Assembly: GCA_035048815.1 (NCBI GenBank)
Contig: JAUCBN010000007.1
Coordinates: 2,487,501 to 2,551,500, forward strand
Source: Abelmoschus esculentus
Taxonomy: Eukaryota; Streptophyta; Magnoliopsida; Malvales; Malvaceae
Length of the DNA stretch: 64,000 bases
Reading direction: 5' to 3'
In this document: in pieces, positions 1 through 12,845 of the stretch
How the letters are laid out: the number at the start of each line of letters is the position of its first letter
Numbering within the stretch: the first letter of the stretch is position 1
The notes under the pieces: generated by a model
What the model saw: only the letters and a program-made list of their open reading frames with translations
Databases searched by the model: none
What the model was told of the DNA's origin: nothing
Translations under genes and position numbers: made by a program

Positions 1-306
1 TTTTTATATAGATTTGGGGTTTAGGATTTAGAGTTTAGAGTTTAGGGTTAGGGATTAATGGTTTAGGGTTTATGCGGTTTAGGTTTTAGGGTTTATGTGG
101 TTTAGGTTTAAGGTTTAGGGTTAGTGTTATGTGTTATTGTTAGGGTTAGAGTTAGAGTTTAGGGTTTAGGGTTGGTGTTAGGGTTTAGGATTTAGTGTTT
201 AGTGTTATGGTTAGGATTTAGGGGTTAGGGTTTAGTGTTTAGGGTTTAGAATCAAGGTTTAAGGTTTAGGTTTAGGATTTAGGATTAGGGTTTAGGGTTA
301 TGGATT
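1..306. repeat. Degenerate telomere-type repeat (TTTAGGG variants)
   Basis: The stretch is built of variants of the plant telomere heptamer (TTTAGGG, with GTTTAGG, GGATTTAG, TTAGTG and similar units), all in the same orientation, and ends in ordinary AT-rich DNA near 310. The units are too diverged and irregular for a working telomere. It is an interstitial or pseudo-telomeric repeat that probably continues to the left of the window. Confidence 0.75.
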
Positions 307-3279
307 TAAAAAAATTGAACAATAAATAGGAAGATAACATAAAAAATCTTTGGTAATATTTTTTTTTTCATTTTTAAATTAAATGCATTAAAGTGGATGA
401 TTTGGATGATGCTTATGTGTAAATATGATATGGAAAAAATATATTATGTGTCTTATTTTAATTGGTTGGGACCATATCCTAGGTGGTGGAAAGAGTTCAA
501 GTAATAATTTCTCGTTTTTATAGATAGATAGATAGATTAGGATATTATTTAAATTCGAATATTACATAATTATTAATAAATATTGGAAATATTCTATCAA
601 AATTCTTTTTAATTTTTGTTTCGATATTATCCGATATCTTAAATGTAAGTATTTGATAATTATATAAATTTTGATTATATTAAGAAAAAAAGCTTAGTGT
701 ATCCTCTTACTCATCTTAAGCATGTGCTCACATGACAGTAAATTTGAATCCATGTGACATCAGAATCAAAAAAATATATATGATTCTCCCATTGACCATT
801 GTACCCCTTGAAACAGCTTGACCCATATGGTATATCTAGTTAAAATCCATCTCATCAAAGGGTGTTTTCGTCATTGAAAAAATAGTTGACAATTGTTAAA
901 TGATCCTGTCCAGCTCCTAAAATGCTTGTTCCAAGATTTGCACATCTCTTAATTAACTCCTGACAACTAATAATTAACATTGTTAATCATCTTCTATGCT
1001 CTTTTTTCTATAATATAAAGAGGGAGACAATACACCTTGAAACAAATAACCTATACTTACCATGTGATTTGTAGTATAAATTAAGATTAATTATTTGATC
1101 ATTTTAGTGACTTTTTTTACCCTTTTATTTCTCTCTTCTCCCTCTAAAACGGTTAAATCTTAAGTTATTGATGATACTTATCATAAGAAATTTTATGGAA
1201 TATTATTTATTAAGAGTCGTTATATAGATTTATAGAATCGATATATCAGCTTCAAATATTATATTCTTAAAATATTTATTCTTAGTCTTAACATTAAAAT
1301 TTGTCTTTTGTTATAAAGAATATACAAATATTTTTAAATGTCTAAACATATGATAATAAAGCGTTTCGGTGTGAGGAATTTAACACCACAGCCTCAAACA
1401 TATATGTCATTAGGTAGGGGGTGTTATGATACCACTTGAGCTAATAATTCATGTTATATAAATTTTTATTATATGATTTAGATGATATTTGATTGCGTAG
1501 TGTGGATGAGTATGGTAGGGTTAATTATTGAGGTTAGGGACAAAGAGGAAAAGGGTCTAAAGACAAGAATTTAGTAGCATATTCAAAGCCCCATTTGAAA
1601 AAATAGAGTTAGGGAGGGTGATGAAGAAGATGATGGGACCATCAACTTTGTTGGTAGTTTTTGGGAAAGTTCAATTGATCCGGAATACACTCCAAGCCCT
1701 CATGCATGAAACCCAATGTGCCTAAACAAAGGGTGGGGATCATTAATTATTATTCTACAGGTATATTGTATAACTATCGATATTTGATTTATTAATAAAT
1801 AAATCTAGATTAAATATTATAAAGATTTATTATATGAACGATATTTTTAATTCAATTAATTTATTCATGAGGTTAAATTTTAAACCCTGAATTTTATTTA
1901 AAAATTTTAATATTTTATTATATTAGATTTACTGATAAATAATTATTGATATATGATTTATTTATTAATTAATTTAAATCAAATATTAAATAGATTTATT
2001 ATAAGGACGGTATTCTTAATTCAACTTACTCTATTGATCAATATTAAAATCTAATATTATTTAAAACATCTAACGTCTCAATTACTAAACTACCTGATAT
2101 TCCAATATTTTTCAAAAGTAAAATGATTGACCTGTTCGTTTGTTTTCCTCACCCAGCTTAGCTGTGACTATGCAGGACTGGAATTGGTTGTCTTAAATTA
2201 TTTAGCTCAGTGTGTGTCGACAACTGAGTGGCAGGCAGAAAGAGATACGACCCACTGAGTTTTGACTCAAAGACATTGGTTTAACGAACTTTGACCAAAA
2301 AGATCAGTCAGTAGACTCACTAATGGAAGTTTTGCCTCAACACGATTTGTCAATCAGCTCAGGAAATAATTCGATCAGATATAAAGTTAAGGTTAAATGA
2401 TAAAATAAAATTTAAAATTAAAAGAAATAAAAACTTTGTTGATTCATTTTTGAATTAATATTTAAGTTAAAAATAAATTAAAATATAACAAATTCAATGT
2501 AAGAACTTCGTTAATCCATATGTTTTGAATACATACAATGTTATTACTTAAGAACTTACTTAGAACATTCTAAAGTGTAGGTACTAATACAAAACTCGAA
2601 CTATAGGTGTACTAAACCCTACAAATCATGACCCTAAGCTGATCCAGAGGTGTTGTTTTCCTTCCCATGTTTGCTTTGAATCCTTCCTTTGTGGATCTTG
2701 GGTTCACAAGTTTCCTAGTGAAGCTAAAAGTGCTTCTGTTGAGGGGAATAGTATTTGACTCAGAACCTGACCCACCCAAGAAAGCAAAGGCATGGGGGCA
2801 CACATCAAGTGGCATAAGCAGACACTGCCAAACTCAAGGGGTCTACTGACACGGAAGCAGTGGATACACAAGGACGGCCTCGACTCGAATCTGTTAAGGA
2901 GAGTAATTCGCTTTAAGAATGAAAGGTTTAAGGTTAAAGATGCCGACCAACATAATAATGTAGATTTAAATGTTTAAATCTAAGTTTATTACCTTCTGTT
3001 GTTTATACGTAAAATGACTAGAGATTTAGGATTGTTGAGGGAACCCAGTTTGACTCACATCAAGCCACGTTGAGTGCTGGAACAGGATAAATGATGACAA
3101 AAACAGAGTATATTGTAGAGGTGTAAAAACACAAGTCTCAGACAAAATTATTTACTTGGGTACAATTTTTGAGAATGGACTTAATATATATATATATATA
3201 TATATAAAAGAGTAATATCATTTTAAGTAATATAAAATTAAAAATTTTATATATATTGAAATAGATCTATAAACTTTTA

Positions 3280-3700
3280 GATATTTCAGTTTTACACATT
3301 AACTGACTCATTCTAAATTGACACCTAAACTTTTAAATGTTTTAGTTTCATCCCCAAACTATGATCTAATCTAAATGGATCTTTAAACTTTTAAATATTT
3401 TGATTATCTTTAAATTAGCATATGTCACGATATATGTGTTTACATGTTTGTTCATAATTTTATATCGATGTTATAATATAGATATGGTTCGAATATATTG
3501 ATATTTTAACGATAAAATTGAAATATGTTAAAGTTTTAAGAACCAATTTAGAATGAAAATTATAGTTTTAAAATGTGATTAGAATATTTAAAAATTTAGA
3601 AACTAATTTAGAATGAGACTTATAGCTCGAAGATAAAATTAAAATGTTTAAAAGCTCGAGAACTAAATTAAAACCAGAGTTGTAGTTTGAAGTCACGTGA
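3280..3700. repeat. Foldback repeat with about 60-bp subunits (copy 1)
   Basis: The left arm (about 3280-3420) carries units reading TTCTAAATTGA...TTTTAAATATTTTGAT. The right arm (about 3500-3690) carries the reverse complement, with AATTTAGAATGA and ATTAAAATGTTTAAAA blocks repeated about every 60 bp. The centre contains ATGTCAC and TTTACATG. The same layout recurs at 13.25-13.80 kb, which defines a dispersed family. Confidence 0.6.
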
Positions 3701-6700
3701 TGCGATTAATTGTTTTCTTAATAGTAGTTTAAATTTATAAGAAGACACTCGAAATCATTACAATTTCAAGTTGGTCATTCGGAGTTCTCAACCTGAAAAT
3801 TATAATACAGAATTAGACCTATTTATGAGATGGGCCGGGTCAAAATAAGATATATTCTAAGCCCAATATGACCCTAAATACGGACTGAATATTGAACCTA
3901 AGCATGGCCTATATTTAAAAACAAAACTTCGGACCAAATTAATTTATTAAATATTTTTATAACTTAAATTGAACACGAAATGTACGTATTAAATAAACAT
4001 ATAAATAATTAAGAAGATAGAAAAGCATAAGAATTCACGGTTTTTTATCAATAACTATGAATTTTAATTTAAAAATAAATTTAGATCAGATATGACGATA
4101 AAAAAAATCTTTACTTGGAGAATACTTTTATAGTGAAAGACGATATTATTAAAAGAAATAATTATAAATTTTGGATATAAATTATAAAACAAATATAAAA
4201 ATTTAATATTAGTACATGATATTTTCTTGAATATTTATTGCATTTGCTTTGGAAAACCACCAAAGATTATCAATCGGTCAAATTTGGTGCCTCCACCTCT
4301 ATCTTCCTTTGATTTTTATATGATTTTATTTAAATATTTTATGTCCCCTCCAGGATTCCACCCAATCGAAACCACTTTTGTCATCATATGTGTTAGCTGA
4401 TTGATCACATGGCCGAATAAGAAATTAAGGACAAAATTAATTTAAAATAAATTTCTACAATTATTCTAATTGCAACTTGAAATTCTTTTTTATAAAATAA
4501 GATATAATTAATTTAAATAAATTATTTTAGGGTTCGTAGAGATACAATCATTGCTAAAGAATTGTATAGTTTATTCCACGTGTTGCACGTTTACAAGTTC
4601 TATAGTTTATTAGAATTTTAGGATTACAATAATTTCAATGTTTTCGTAATTAACATTTTTAGGTAGGAATTTGAAAAATTAGAATATAAAGTACAGTTTT
4701 TAAATTAATTAAAAAAACTGCAAGTCAACGAAGCTTTAGCTGTGTTGGCAAGATGGAGGTCATGTGATTTTGATCGTTCATACTATTATATATAATTTTT
4801 CAATTAAGATTATTTTTTAATTATAATATTGATCTAAATTTTGTGGATCGTATGAACTGGTTATGTGTGGTGGGCAAGGCGGCATATAACAATGTAGTAA
4901 GATTTATATTTTAACTGATTCATCTATAAATTTATGAATTTAAATTTATTATCAAATACATATTATTAATAATATTGTTGTCACTAAAATTGTTGTTTGT
5001 TTATTGTAAATATTATATTTATGAAAAAATTAAATGATATGTAGATTGCTCAAGTTTTTCGAGTGTAAAAAATAATAAATAATTATTTAATATTAAATTT
5101 TAAAATATATTATTTTATTCCTCCAAAGAATCGGTTATAACACCATCCAATATAATCCCAAGTGATCTAAAACAAAATCCCATATATATATATATATATA
5201 TATATATAATCATGTCTTTAAAGAAATATTGTTCCTGAAGTACTACCACTATTTTAAAATCAATTAGCATATGATGATTTCTAAGAAAAAAAATTAAAGA
5301 AATTGGATTTTTATTAAAAGATTTAAGAGTTTCTGAAAACTTATCATATAGTTAAAATTGGATATATTTGAGTATAATTTTACAAACGTAATATCTTTGT
5401 CAGCTATCATAACGTTGAATTGGGTATAACTAAAATATTTAATTATATTTTTAATTTTTATAATCATAAATCGATGTAATTACTCATAATAAATTATATT
5501 TGTATAATTTAATATTTATAATGATTGATTCCGATTATAATTATATTTTTATGGAAATAACATTAATTATACCATTCATAACGATTCTATTCCTTATAAC
5601 TTTTTCCTCTGTTTTCACTCGTGGTTGCATGCTCATAGTTTTGCCAAATTGCATCGAAGACTGGTCCACCCACAGCACATGTTTTCTTTAGTGGCCTGCT
5701 AGGCTACCGTATAGGATTTATGACTGTGATGTATATGTCCTCAGACATTGAGTGGCCTAAAATCCCTGGTTTGGGGGGTCAATTTCCCACTCCATCAAAC
5801 TCGTGGTCTACCGGTTTGGGGATAAAAAAAACAATAATAATTCAGGGATGATAGTGAGATCAAACGTTTTGAGTGCAATACTAGACCTGTACTTGTCAAG
5901 ACATACTAGAATGCCAAAGAAAAACTTAAAATTATATATTTGTATTTTTTATTAAATAAACAAACAATTATAATTTTAAGAAAAATATTAAGATTCGAGA
6001 TAAAAAATAAATGGTTATTCAATCAATTAATGAATCTCAAAATTATATCGTTAATTTTTCAGTGTTATTCTTGTCAAAGATTTAAGACCATTAGATGAGT
6101 GGAAAATAAAAGGGTGAGAATAAACCTTTAAATCAAGGATAATTTATTTTCTTTTTATTTTCAACGGTTAACCTTGATAATTCATTTTTATTAATTCAAC
6201 GAAAAAAATTATAAAATTACGTAATTTTACAACGTATAGGCGGATCCAATCTTCTAATTATTATTATTACAATTTTACTTTACTAGTTTTCTTCATTGTT
6301 GCAAAATTTGCCACTAATTATCCCCCTTGGACCAATTTTTGAAGTGTTAAACAAATGAAGAATAACCTCCTCAAATTATCCTTCTTTATCCCTACCTTTT
6401 TTGTTCACAGTTTCCATTCACAGAATCAAATGACCCTTTTTAATTTCCCCCTTTGAGGGAGAATATGATTTTTTTAAAAATATTCCCTGAATTTTCCTTT
6501 TTGTTCATTCCATATTCTACTTCTTTTGGGGTTATATTTAGTATTTACACATGAAAGTGAAAGATAATTATATATATATGATTTGTAGATATATGTAATT
6601 GGATGAATAAATATCTTAATTAATAATTACTTAATTAATGTTCTAAAATTATTAACGAATACTTTTTGAAAAGTAAATAGACTTTCTTGTACTTCATAAT

Positions 6701-7384
6701 TAAAGATGGGTTTTAGTCTCATCAAATATATCCACAAATACATAAAAAAGAGTTAAGAGCTCAATAAAGAATTAATCAAAATTATGGTTAGTGATATGGA
6801 CTATAAAACAGTAGGTGGAAACTGGAGAGATTTTTTATATATATAATCATTACTATTTGATTTATTAATTCATTGATATGAATTAAATATTATAATATAA
6901 ATTATAAAAATTACTTTTTTAATTTAATTTTTAGTCATAAGATCAAACACGGACATATAATCTTATTACAGTAAAAAAATAAAATAAAATTTTGTGGTTT
7001 TAATTGCTGAAATTTCATTTCCCAATTCAGTGGATCAAGTTAAACATGAGCCATAAAAAACGTCATATTTTTCTTCATTTCTTTCCACACCAATTAATAC
7101 TTTAAGTTGAGTCAATAAGTTTGTCTCTGTTTTGATCTTATCACTTATTTTTTCAAATTTGCTTAGGGTTACAAGTTGACCCAACACAACAAAATATTTT
7201 CGATTTCACACTTCAAAGATCAAAATTCAAATTTTTTTTAATAAAAAAAATTATATCAACACTATGAGTCATAGTTTTTTAAAATAGAACACAAAAATAT
7301 TAATATTCATTCTAATTTTTCAGTTACGTAACATTTACCACGTTATTAAATTCGTTAAAAATATTTAGGTTTAACTATGTCACC

Positions 7385-7500
7385 AATCCTTGTACTCTTT
7401 GAATTTTTGATAGTAAGCCATTAATTAGTTATACTTATTTCCCATGTACATATAATTCTTTTTGAATTAAAAGCAAAGTATCAAAGTACAAGGATTGAAA
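7385..7500. repeat. Small MITE-like inverted repeat
   Basis: CAATCCTTGTACT at about 7385 is matched by its reverse complement AGTACAAGGATTG at about 7485, with further partial pairing inside the element. The size is about 115 bp. There is no coding capacity and no clear target-site duplication. It lies about 350 bp upstream of the STP13-like gene. Confidence 0.5.
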
Positions 7501-7563
7501 TCGAATTTGACCACAGTTTTTAAAATTTTGTTCGTTTCAGACTACGGTACCCCTTAAATGCCG

Positions 7564-7740
7564 TCGGTTGACGAACAAGCCGTCAAAAGAAAAATAAAAA
7601 ACCAGCAACAAAAGAGAGAGAATCAAGAGACACGTGGGAAGATCCTGATGGTGGTGACCCACCACGTCATCCAGTTTGCAGGTGTTTTAAACTGTACTCT
7701 CTACTTCTATATAAACTCCCCAGTGTTTCCTTCTTTGCAT
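7564..7740 (+). promoter_or_regulatory. Promoter of the STP13-like gene
   Basis: A TATA box, TATATAAA, at 7708-7715 lies about 150 bp before the ATG at 7865. Upstream are an ABRE/G-box core CACGTGG at 7631-7637, an ACGT element (CACGTCA) near 7664, and a W-box core TTGAC at 7568-7572. Known STP13 genes respond to ABA, stress and pathogens, so these elements fit, but their function here is inferred. Confidence 0.6.
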
Positions 7741-7864
7741 ATTCCATTTTCAATTTCAGAAGTTTATCTCTCTTCGTTTCAGAGACAGAAAAAGAAGAAA
7801 CAAAGAGAGATACATAAACATATAGTTTTGTGTTTGAGGTGATATATAATCAGGTAGAGAAGCT

Positions 7865-10800
7865 ATGCCGGCGGGTGGATTTTCATCGGTGCCACCGGCG
7901 GGGGTGGAGTTCGAAGCTAAGATCACTCCGATTGTCATCATTTCTTGTATAATGGCCGCAACCGGCGGACTCATGTTCGGTTACGACGTCGGTGTTTCGG
8001 GTAAATTCATTCTTTCTTGGTTGCATGAAAATTCACTATATAATAATGATAAATTGCCTTTCTATGGGGTAGTTTTGGAATTTCATTCTCATAACATCGA
8101 TGAACAAAGCGTTCTTTAGTTTTCTTAACAGAGCCGGTGGACAAAAGTCTTTTACAGTTCAGTTTTTTTACGTTATAATATTAAAAAAAATTAAAATTTT
8201 AACTCTTAATTTTAAATTATAAATTTTAAACTTTAAAAATATATATTTTACCTTTAATATTAGGATCAAAGCTATATATATCGTTAAAATGACTTAAATT
8301 CAGCTATTCCATTCTAGGATATTGGATTAATATGGGCTTTTAGAACCTAGGGGGGGCTAAATATGTCATTAGACCATTCAAGTAATTAATTAAACAAAAA
8401 AAATATTAAGAACAATTAGTTTGTCGTTACTACTCGGAAAACATGGAAAAATATAATAACTGATTTATTTTGTAAAAAATGAATTGAAATTAATTGATTT
8501 GTTTTTATGTAGGTGGCGTTACGTCTATGCCCGACTTCTTGGAAAAATTCTTCCCGGTTGTTTATCGGAAAACCAGAAATCCGGGAAGTGAAGGAAACTA
8601 CTGCAAATACGACAACCAAGGCCTGCAATTGTTTACTTCATCGCTTTACTTGGCCGGTTTAACTGCCACTTTCTTCGCATCCTACACCACCAGGACGCTC
8701 GGCCGTCGCCTCACCATGCTGATCGCCGGTTTCTTTTTCATTGTCGGTGTTGTCCTAAACGCCGCCGCTCAAGACCTTGCCATGCTTATCGTCGGCAGAA
8801 TATTGCTAGGTTGCGGTGTCGGTTTCGCTAATCAGGTAACATGAGTGATTTTATATATTTTATACGTTATCAGCGAATTATAAAATAAAAGCAGTTTATT
8901 GATTAAATTAAAGAAAATAAATCCTTTAAAAGGTTAAAAAATTCAATTCAGTATCCTTCTAAGTAAACTTTTTATATTCAATAATCATATAAATTTTAAT
9001 TATATTTAGAGTCGAATTATTAATTTACAACCTTATTCACTAATTAACAAACTTCTTATATTGGACCCCAAGAATTTTACCTACATATGACAAAAACACT
9101 TGTAAACATCATTTGATTTAATTAAATTATTTTACTTCTTTTTAAAGTGTTGTTTTTCTAAACTACTATTTTCAGTAATCTAATATACTAATACCCTTTG
9201 AATTATCCCTTATCACCCACCTCATCTAGCATGTTACATATCCCACGAATTCTTACACCCCAACCAATCCCAGTGCAACACCTAGACAAAAGATAATACT
9301 TGTCGATGGGAATAATTTTTGGTAAGAAATGGACCGACTTAGATCACCCAACATTACACCCATAACGTTTAGTGCCAAAAATTCAAACATTTGATTGGAT
9401 TAGTCTAATTTAATTAATTAGTCAATTCTTGTTGTTTAATTAGATTACTTTAAGTATTAGTCACAGTCCAAGTTGTTGTCAGTTCCAACGACTTTCCAAA
9501 CCTTAGAAGATTACTATATTGTTGATATGATTTGAATTAAATTACAGGCGGTGCCATTGTTCCTGTCCGAAATTGCACCTACGAGGATCCGTGGAGGTTT
9601 AAACATATTATTCCAACTTAATGTTACCATTGGAATTCTCTTTGCTAATCTTGTCAACTACGGCACTGCTAAGTATGCCTCAGTTTTACTCTTTAATTAT
9701 ATGATTAATTTTTAATTAACACCAAAGTAATTGTGATTAATTCTGGACTGGCTGCTGATTACAAATCATTCATTGTTTTTGCAACGACAGAATCAAAGGT
9801 GGATGGGGTTGGCGGCTATCATTAGGTTTGGCTGGCATTCCGGCACTCCTACTAACTGTCGGGGCACTCCTGGTCGTCGATAGTCCCAACAGTCTCATTG
9901 AGCGTGGTCGTCTTGAACAAGGAAAGGCCGTGCTCCGAAAGATCCGGGGTACTGATAACATCGAGCCCGAGTTCCTGGAGCTTGTTGAGGCGAGTCGTTT
10001 GGCTAAACAAGTGAAACATCCTTTCAGGAATCTCCTTCAACGTAGGAACCGACCCCAACTCGTCATTGCCGTCGCATTGCAGGTAAACATGATGATCGGT
10101 AATGTAATTCGAGTCATGTGAATAGTTTTTTTTACTGACATGTTTACATGGGACAGATCTTCCAACAATGTACTGGTATCAATGCAATCATGTTTTATGC
10201 CCCGGTCTTGTTCGACACATTGGGATTTGGCAATGATGCTGCACTTTACTCTGCTGTTATTACCGGGGCAGTCAATGTGTTGTCTACCGTTGTATCGATT
10301 TACTCGGTCGACAAATTGGGGCGTCGCGTGTTGCTACTCGAAGCCGGTGTCCAGATGTTTTTCTCTCAAGTCGTCATAGCAATTATTCTTGGTATCAAGG
10401 TTAAGGATCACTCCGATGATCTCCACAAGGGTTTTGCAATCTTCGTAGTTGTTATGGTGTGTACTTTTGTGTCGGCCTTCGCGTGGTCATGGGGACCTCT
10501 CGGTTGGCTAATCCCGAGTGAGACGTTCCCACTTGAGACTCGATCGGCGGGACAGAGTGTGACGGTTTGTGTCAACTTGCTCTTCACCTTTGTCATAGCT
10601 CAGGCTTTCCTCTCCATGCTCTGCCATTTCAAGTTTGGAATCTTCTTGTTCTTCTCCGGTTGGGTCCTGCTCATGTCGATCTTTACATTGTTCCTAATCC
10701 CGGAGACGAAGAACGTCCCGATCGAGGAGATGACAGAGAGGGTGTGGAAGCAGCACTGGTTCTGGAAGAGGTTCATGGATGATGAATATGGTGTAGCAGC

Positions 10801-10870
10801 CGTTACAAATGGTGATTTTGCCAAGAAAAATGGGCATGCTAATGGATTTGATCCAGCTTCACAGTTGTAA
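7865..10870 (+). CDS. STP13: Sugar transport protein 13-like hexose/H+ symporter
   Basis: Five coding exons join in frame: 7865-8000, 8513-8835, 9548-9672, 9791-10082 and 10157-10870, giving 529 aa (Arabidopsis STP13 is about 526). The protein belongs to the major facilitator superfamily, sugar porter family, and imports hexoses with protons across the plasma membrane. The N-terminus ends helix 1 with GGLMFGYDVGVSGGVTSMPD, typical of STPs. GRILLGCGVGFANQ followed by AVPLFLSEIAP is the sugar-transporter signature. SPNSLIERGR ends the first half and PETKNVPIEEM the second. QQCTGINAIMFYAP is the sugar-contact region of helix 7. Introns are 512, 712, 118 and 74 bp. Similarity to STP13 runs over the whole length, so the assignment is firm, although a paralogue within the STP family cannot be excluded. 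STP13 is known for sugar retrieval under stress and at infection sites. The next gene downstream is a phytocyanin. Confidence 0.95.
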
Positions 10871-12070
10871 TTTTGAGACGAGTCTAAGCACATCTCATCA
10901 CTAAGCATAATGATATCATATATGTAACAGAGAACTGGCATGAGTAGTTAATATCAGTTGATAGTTGTAGAATGGCTGTTATATAAAAAAATCAAACTTC
11001 GGGAATTTTAGTTCTAATCTCGAGTTTGAATTTGAATTTATAAAATTTAATTAATCGAAAATTAAAATAATATCGATTTAGTCTTTAATTAAGTAATTTT
11101 ATTATTTTATGATTTTTATCTTTAATTTCTCTTTTCTATTAACTCAATTATTTTATCAAATTTAACCGTACGCTCCTCAACTACTTTAGAATGAATAAAA
11201 ATTTTCTGTCTTTTTTATGTGCTTTTTTTGTGTCTCCTTTGTAAATTTATTAAAAAAATTAAATTTTAAATCTTAATACTTATTTTTTATATCCTAAACT
11301 CTAAATCTTATACCCAAAAAATACACCCTAGCCTTAATTCCCTATACCCTAACTAAAACTCCTAAACTAAAACCTTAAACCATAAACCTCTAATTTAAAG
11401 TGAAAGCATAAATAGAGGCATGAAGAAGGGGTAGACGATTTGTACCCCTTTAAAATACTTACCTAACTTCAATATTTATTTTTTTTAACAAAAATTCTGT
11501 TTTTTTTAATTTAATTCTTAATTTTATAGGATTTTCTTGTTTCTTTAACCATCCTTTCGTTTTAATTTTATTTTAGATCAAATTTGAACCACATGCTCTT
11601 AACACACTATAAAATACTTATGTGACTTTAATTTTTTATTTTTTTTCAATTTAACCCCCTCAAGTTTACTTTTTATTCAATTTGGTTCCGAAGTAAAGTA
11701 ATAATATCTATAATGTCAAATTGGTAAAGTGTCTACATAGTTTCAAGAGAATGATTATGAACAAGACAGAAGAACAGAATGAAATTGTACATACTTGAAT
11801 TTGGTCACACTTTGTTATGTTATCATCGCCTGTACCAATAATATATATAAAGATAGTGGCCATGAGGCATCATTTCAGTATACCACTCCTTGTCTTCTAC
11901 AACCCACCCAACATTCTTTCCTTCCAAGCGTTAGTACTCTAAAAGCTCCAAAACAATATGGAATGGGAGGCACAGCAATGATGATGCCAACAATAAATTC
12001 GAACATCATTAAGTAATGTTGTAATATAATACGATACGATGATATGATACGAATATAATGCAAATAGTTC
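10871..12070. other. Intergenic; degenerate telomere-like tract
   Basis: The 3' flank of the sugar transporter followed by AT-rich DNA. About 11270-11400 is a run of CCCTAAA-like variants, the opposite strand of the telomere-type units at the window start. The short ORFs at 11795-12072 overlap on both strands and are not credible as genes. Confidence 0.5.
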
Positions 12071-12076
12071 AAGAGC

Positions 12077-12085
12077 TATATATAA
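12077..12085 (+). promoter_or_regulatory. TATA box of the phytocyanin gene
   Basis: TATATATAA lies about 80 bp before the ATG at 12166, followed by a CT-rich leader (CTCTCTCTATCTCC) typical of plant 5' untranslated regions. Confidence 0.6.
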
Positions 12086-12165
12086 ACACCTTAGGAGAAA
12101 GAACCAGAGACAACAGACATAACACTTGATCTCTCTCTATCTCCATTTTCTTTGCCAGTTTTAGC

Positions 12166-12845
12166 ATGGATTGTTCGGAGAGCGTCGTGGCTCGGGTTGT
12201 GGCGGTGATGGTTGCGATTACGTTGTTGCGGTTATCCGATGCGGCTGTTTACACGGTTGGGGACAGTGGGGGTTGGACCTCCATTGGCAACCTTGATTAC
12301 AAGCAATGGGCTGCTGCTAAGACCTTTCAAGTTGGTGACAGTATTCGTAAGTTTTCACTTCTTTTTAGTCTCTCACAGATATTAATAATTCAATTTAGTC
12401 CTTTTTAAGCCCTTTGGTTAATTGGGGAAATTACATTTTTGGCACCTCTTATATTATTTACTTAGGTTTTGAGTACAATGCTCAGTTTCATAATGTGATG
12501 CGAGTAACCCATTTGATGTACAAGGCCTGCAATGCCTCGGATCCTTTGGCCACCTACACCACCGGCAATGACACCATTGACATAACCACAAAGGGTCACC
12601 ACTTTTTTATCTGCGGTGTCCCTGGACACTGTCAATCCGGACAGAAAGTCGACATCAACGTGCTTCATGAATCGGAGACAGCTCCGACTCCCTTGGAAAT
12701 GACCCCTGCTTCAGTCCCTTCGGCCGGTGGGCCTGCGCCTTCCCCGAGCAGTGCCATTTCCTTGAAAGCTTCCTCCAAGGGGAGTCTTACTAGCCTTTGT
12801 TTAGCAACGGCTGCTTCTGCAGTTTTTGTGTTGTTTTTTCATTGA
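12166..12845 (+). CDS. Phytocyanin (stellacyanin/mavicyanin-type blue copper protein)
   Basis: Two exons, 12166-12346 and 12466-12845, split after VGDSI as usual in phytocyanins and encode 186 aa. A signal peptide (about residues 1-26) precedes the plastocyanin-like domain, which starts at AAVYTVGDSGGWTS. Copper site: His in FHNVMRV, Cys in FFICGVPGHC, His in the same motif, and Gln in CQSGQKVDI. Gln rather than Met as the axial ligand points to the stellacyanin/mavicyanin class, not uclacyanin or plantacyanin. YKACNAS and the PGHC Cys form the conserved disulphide. The tail is Pro/Ser-rich (GGPAPSPSSA), followed by a hydrophobic end (LATAASAVFVLFF), predicting a GPI anchor at the outer plasma membrane. 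The role is electron transfer or an arabinogalactan-like structural function; the substrate is unknown. From memory, a cupredoxin gene also adjoins STP13 in Arabidopsis. Confidence 0.92.

Larger units (their letters stand above)
311..7560. other. Intergenic, AT-rich; no convincing gene
   Basis: More than 7 kb with only short chance ORFs. It holds (AT)n runs at about 3184-3206 and 5183-5208, a foldback repeat at 3280-3700 and a small MITE-like inverted repeat at 7385-7500. A less AT-rich patch at 2610-2980 carries overlapping ORFs of about 60 codons on both strands. I recognise no protein there, and it may be a relic of a transposon or gene. Confidence 0.6.

Noticed and set aside
2612..2977. 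Overlapping ORFs of about 60-67 codons on both strands
   Set aside because: No family recognised, no splice structure, and both strands open; noted only as a less AT-rich patch.
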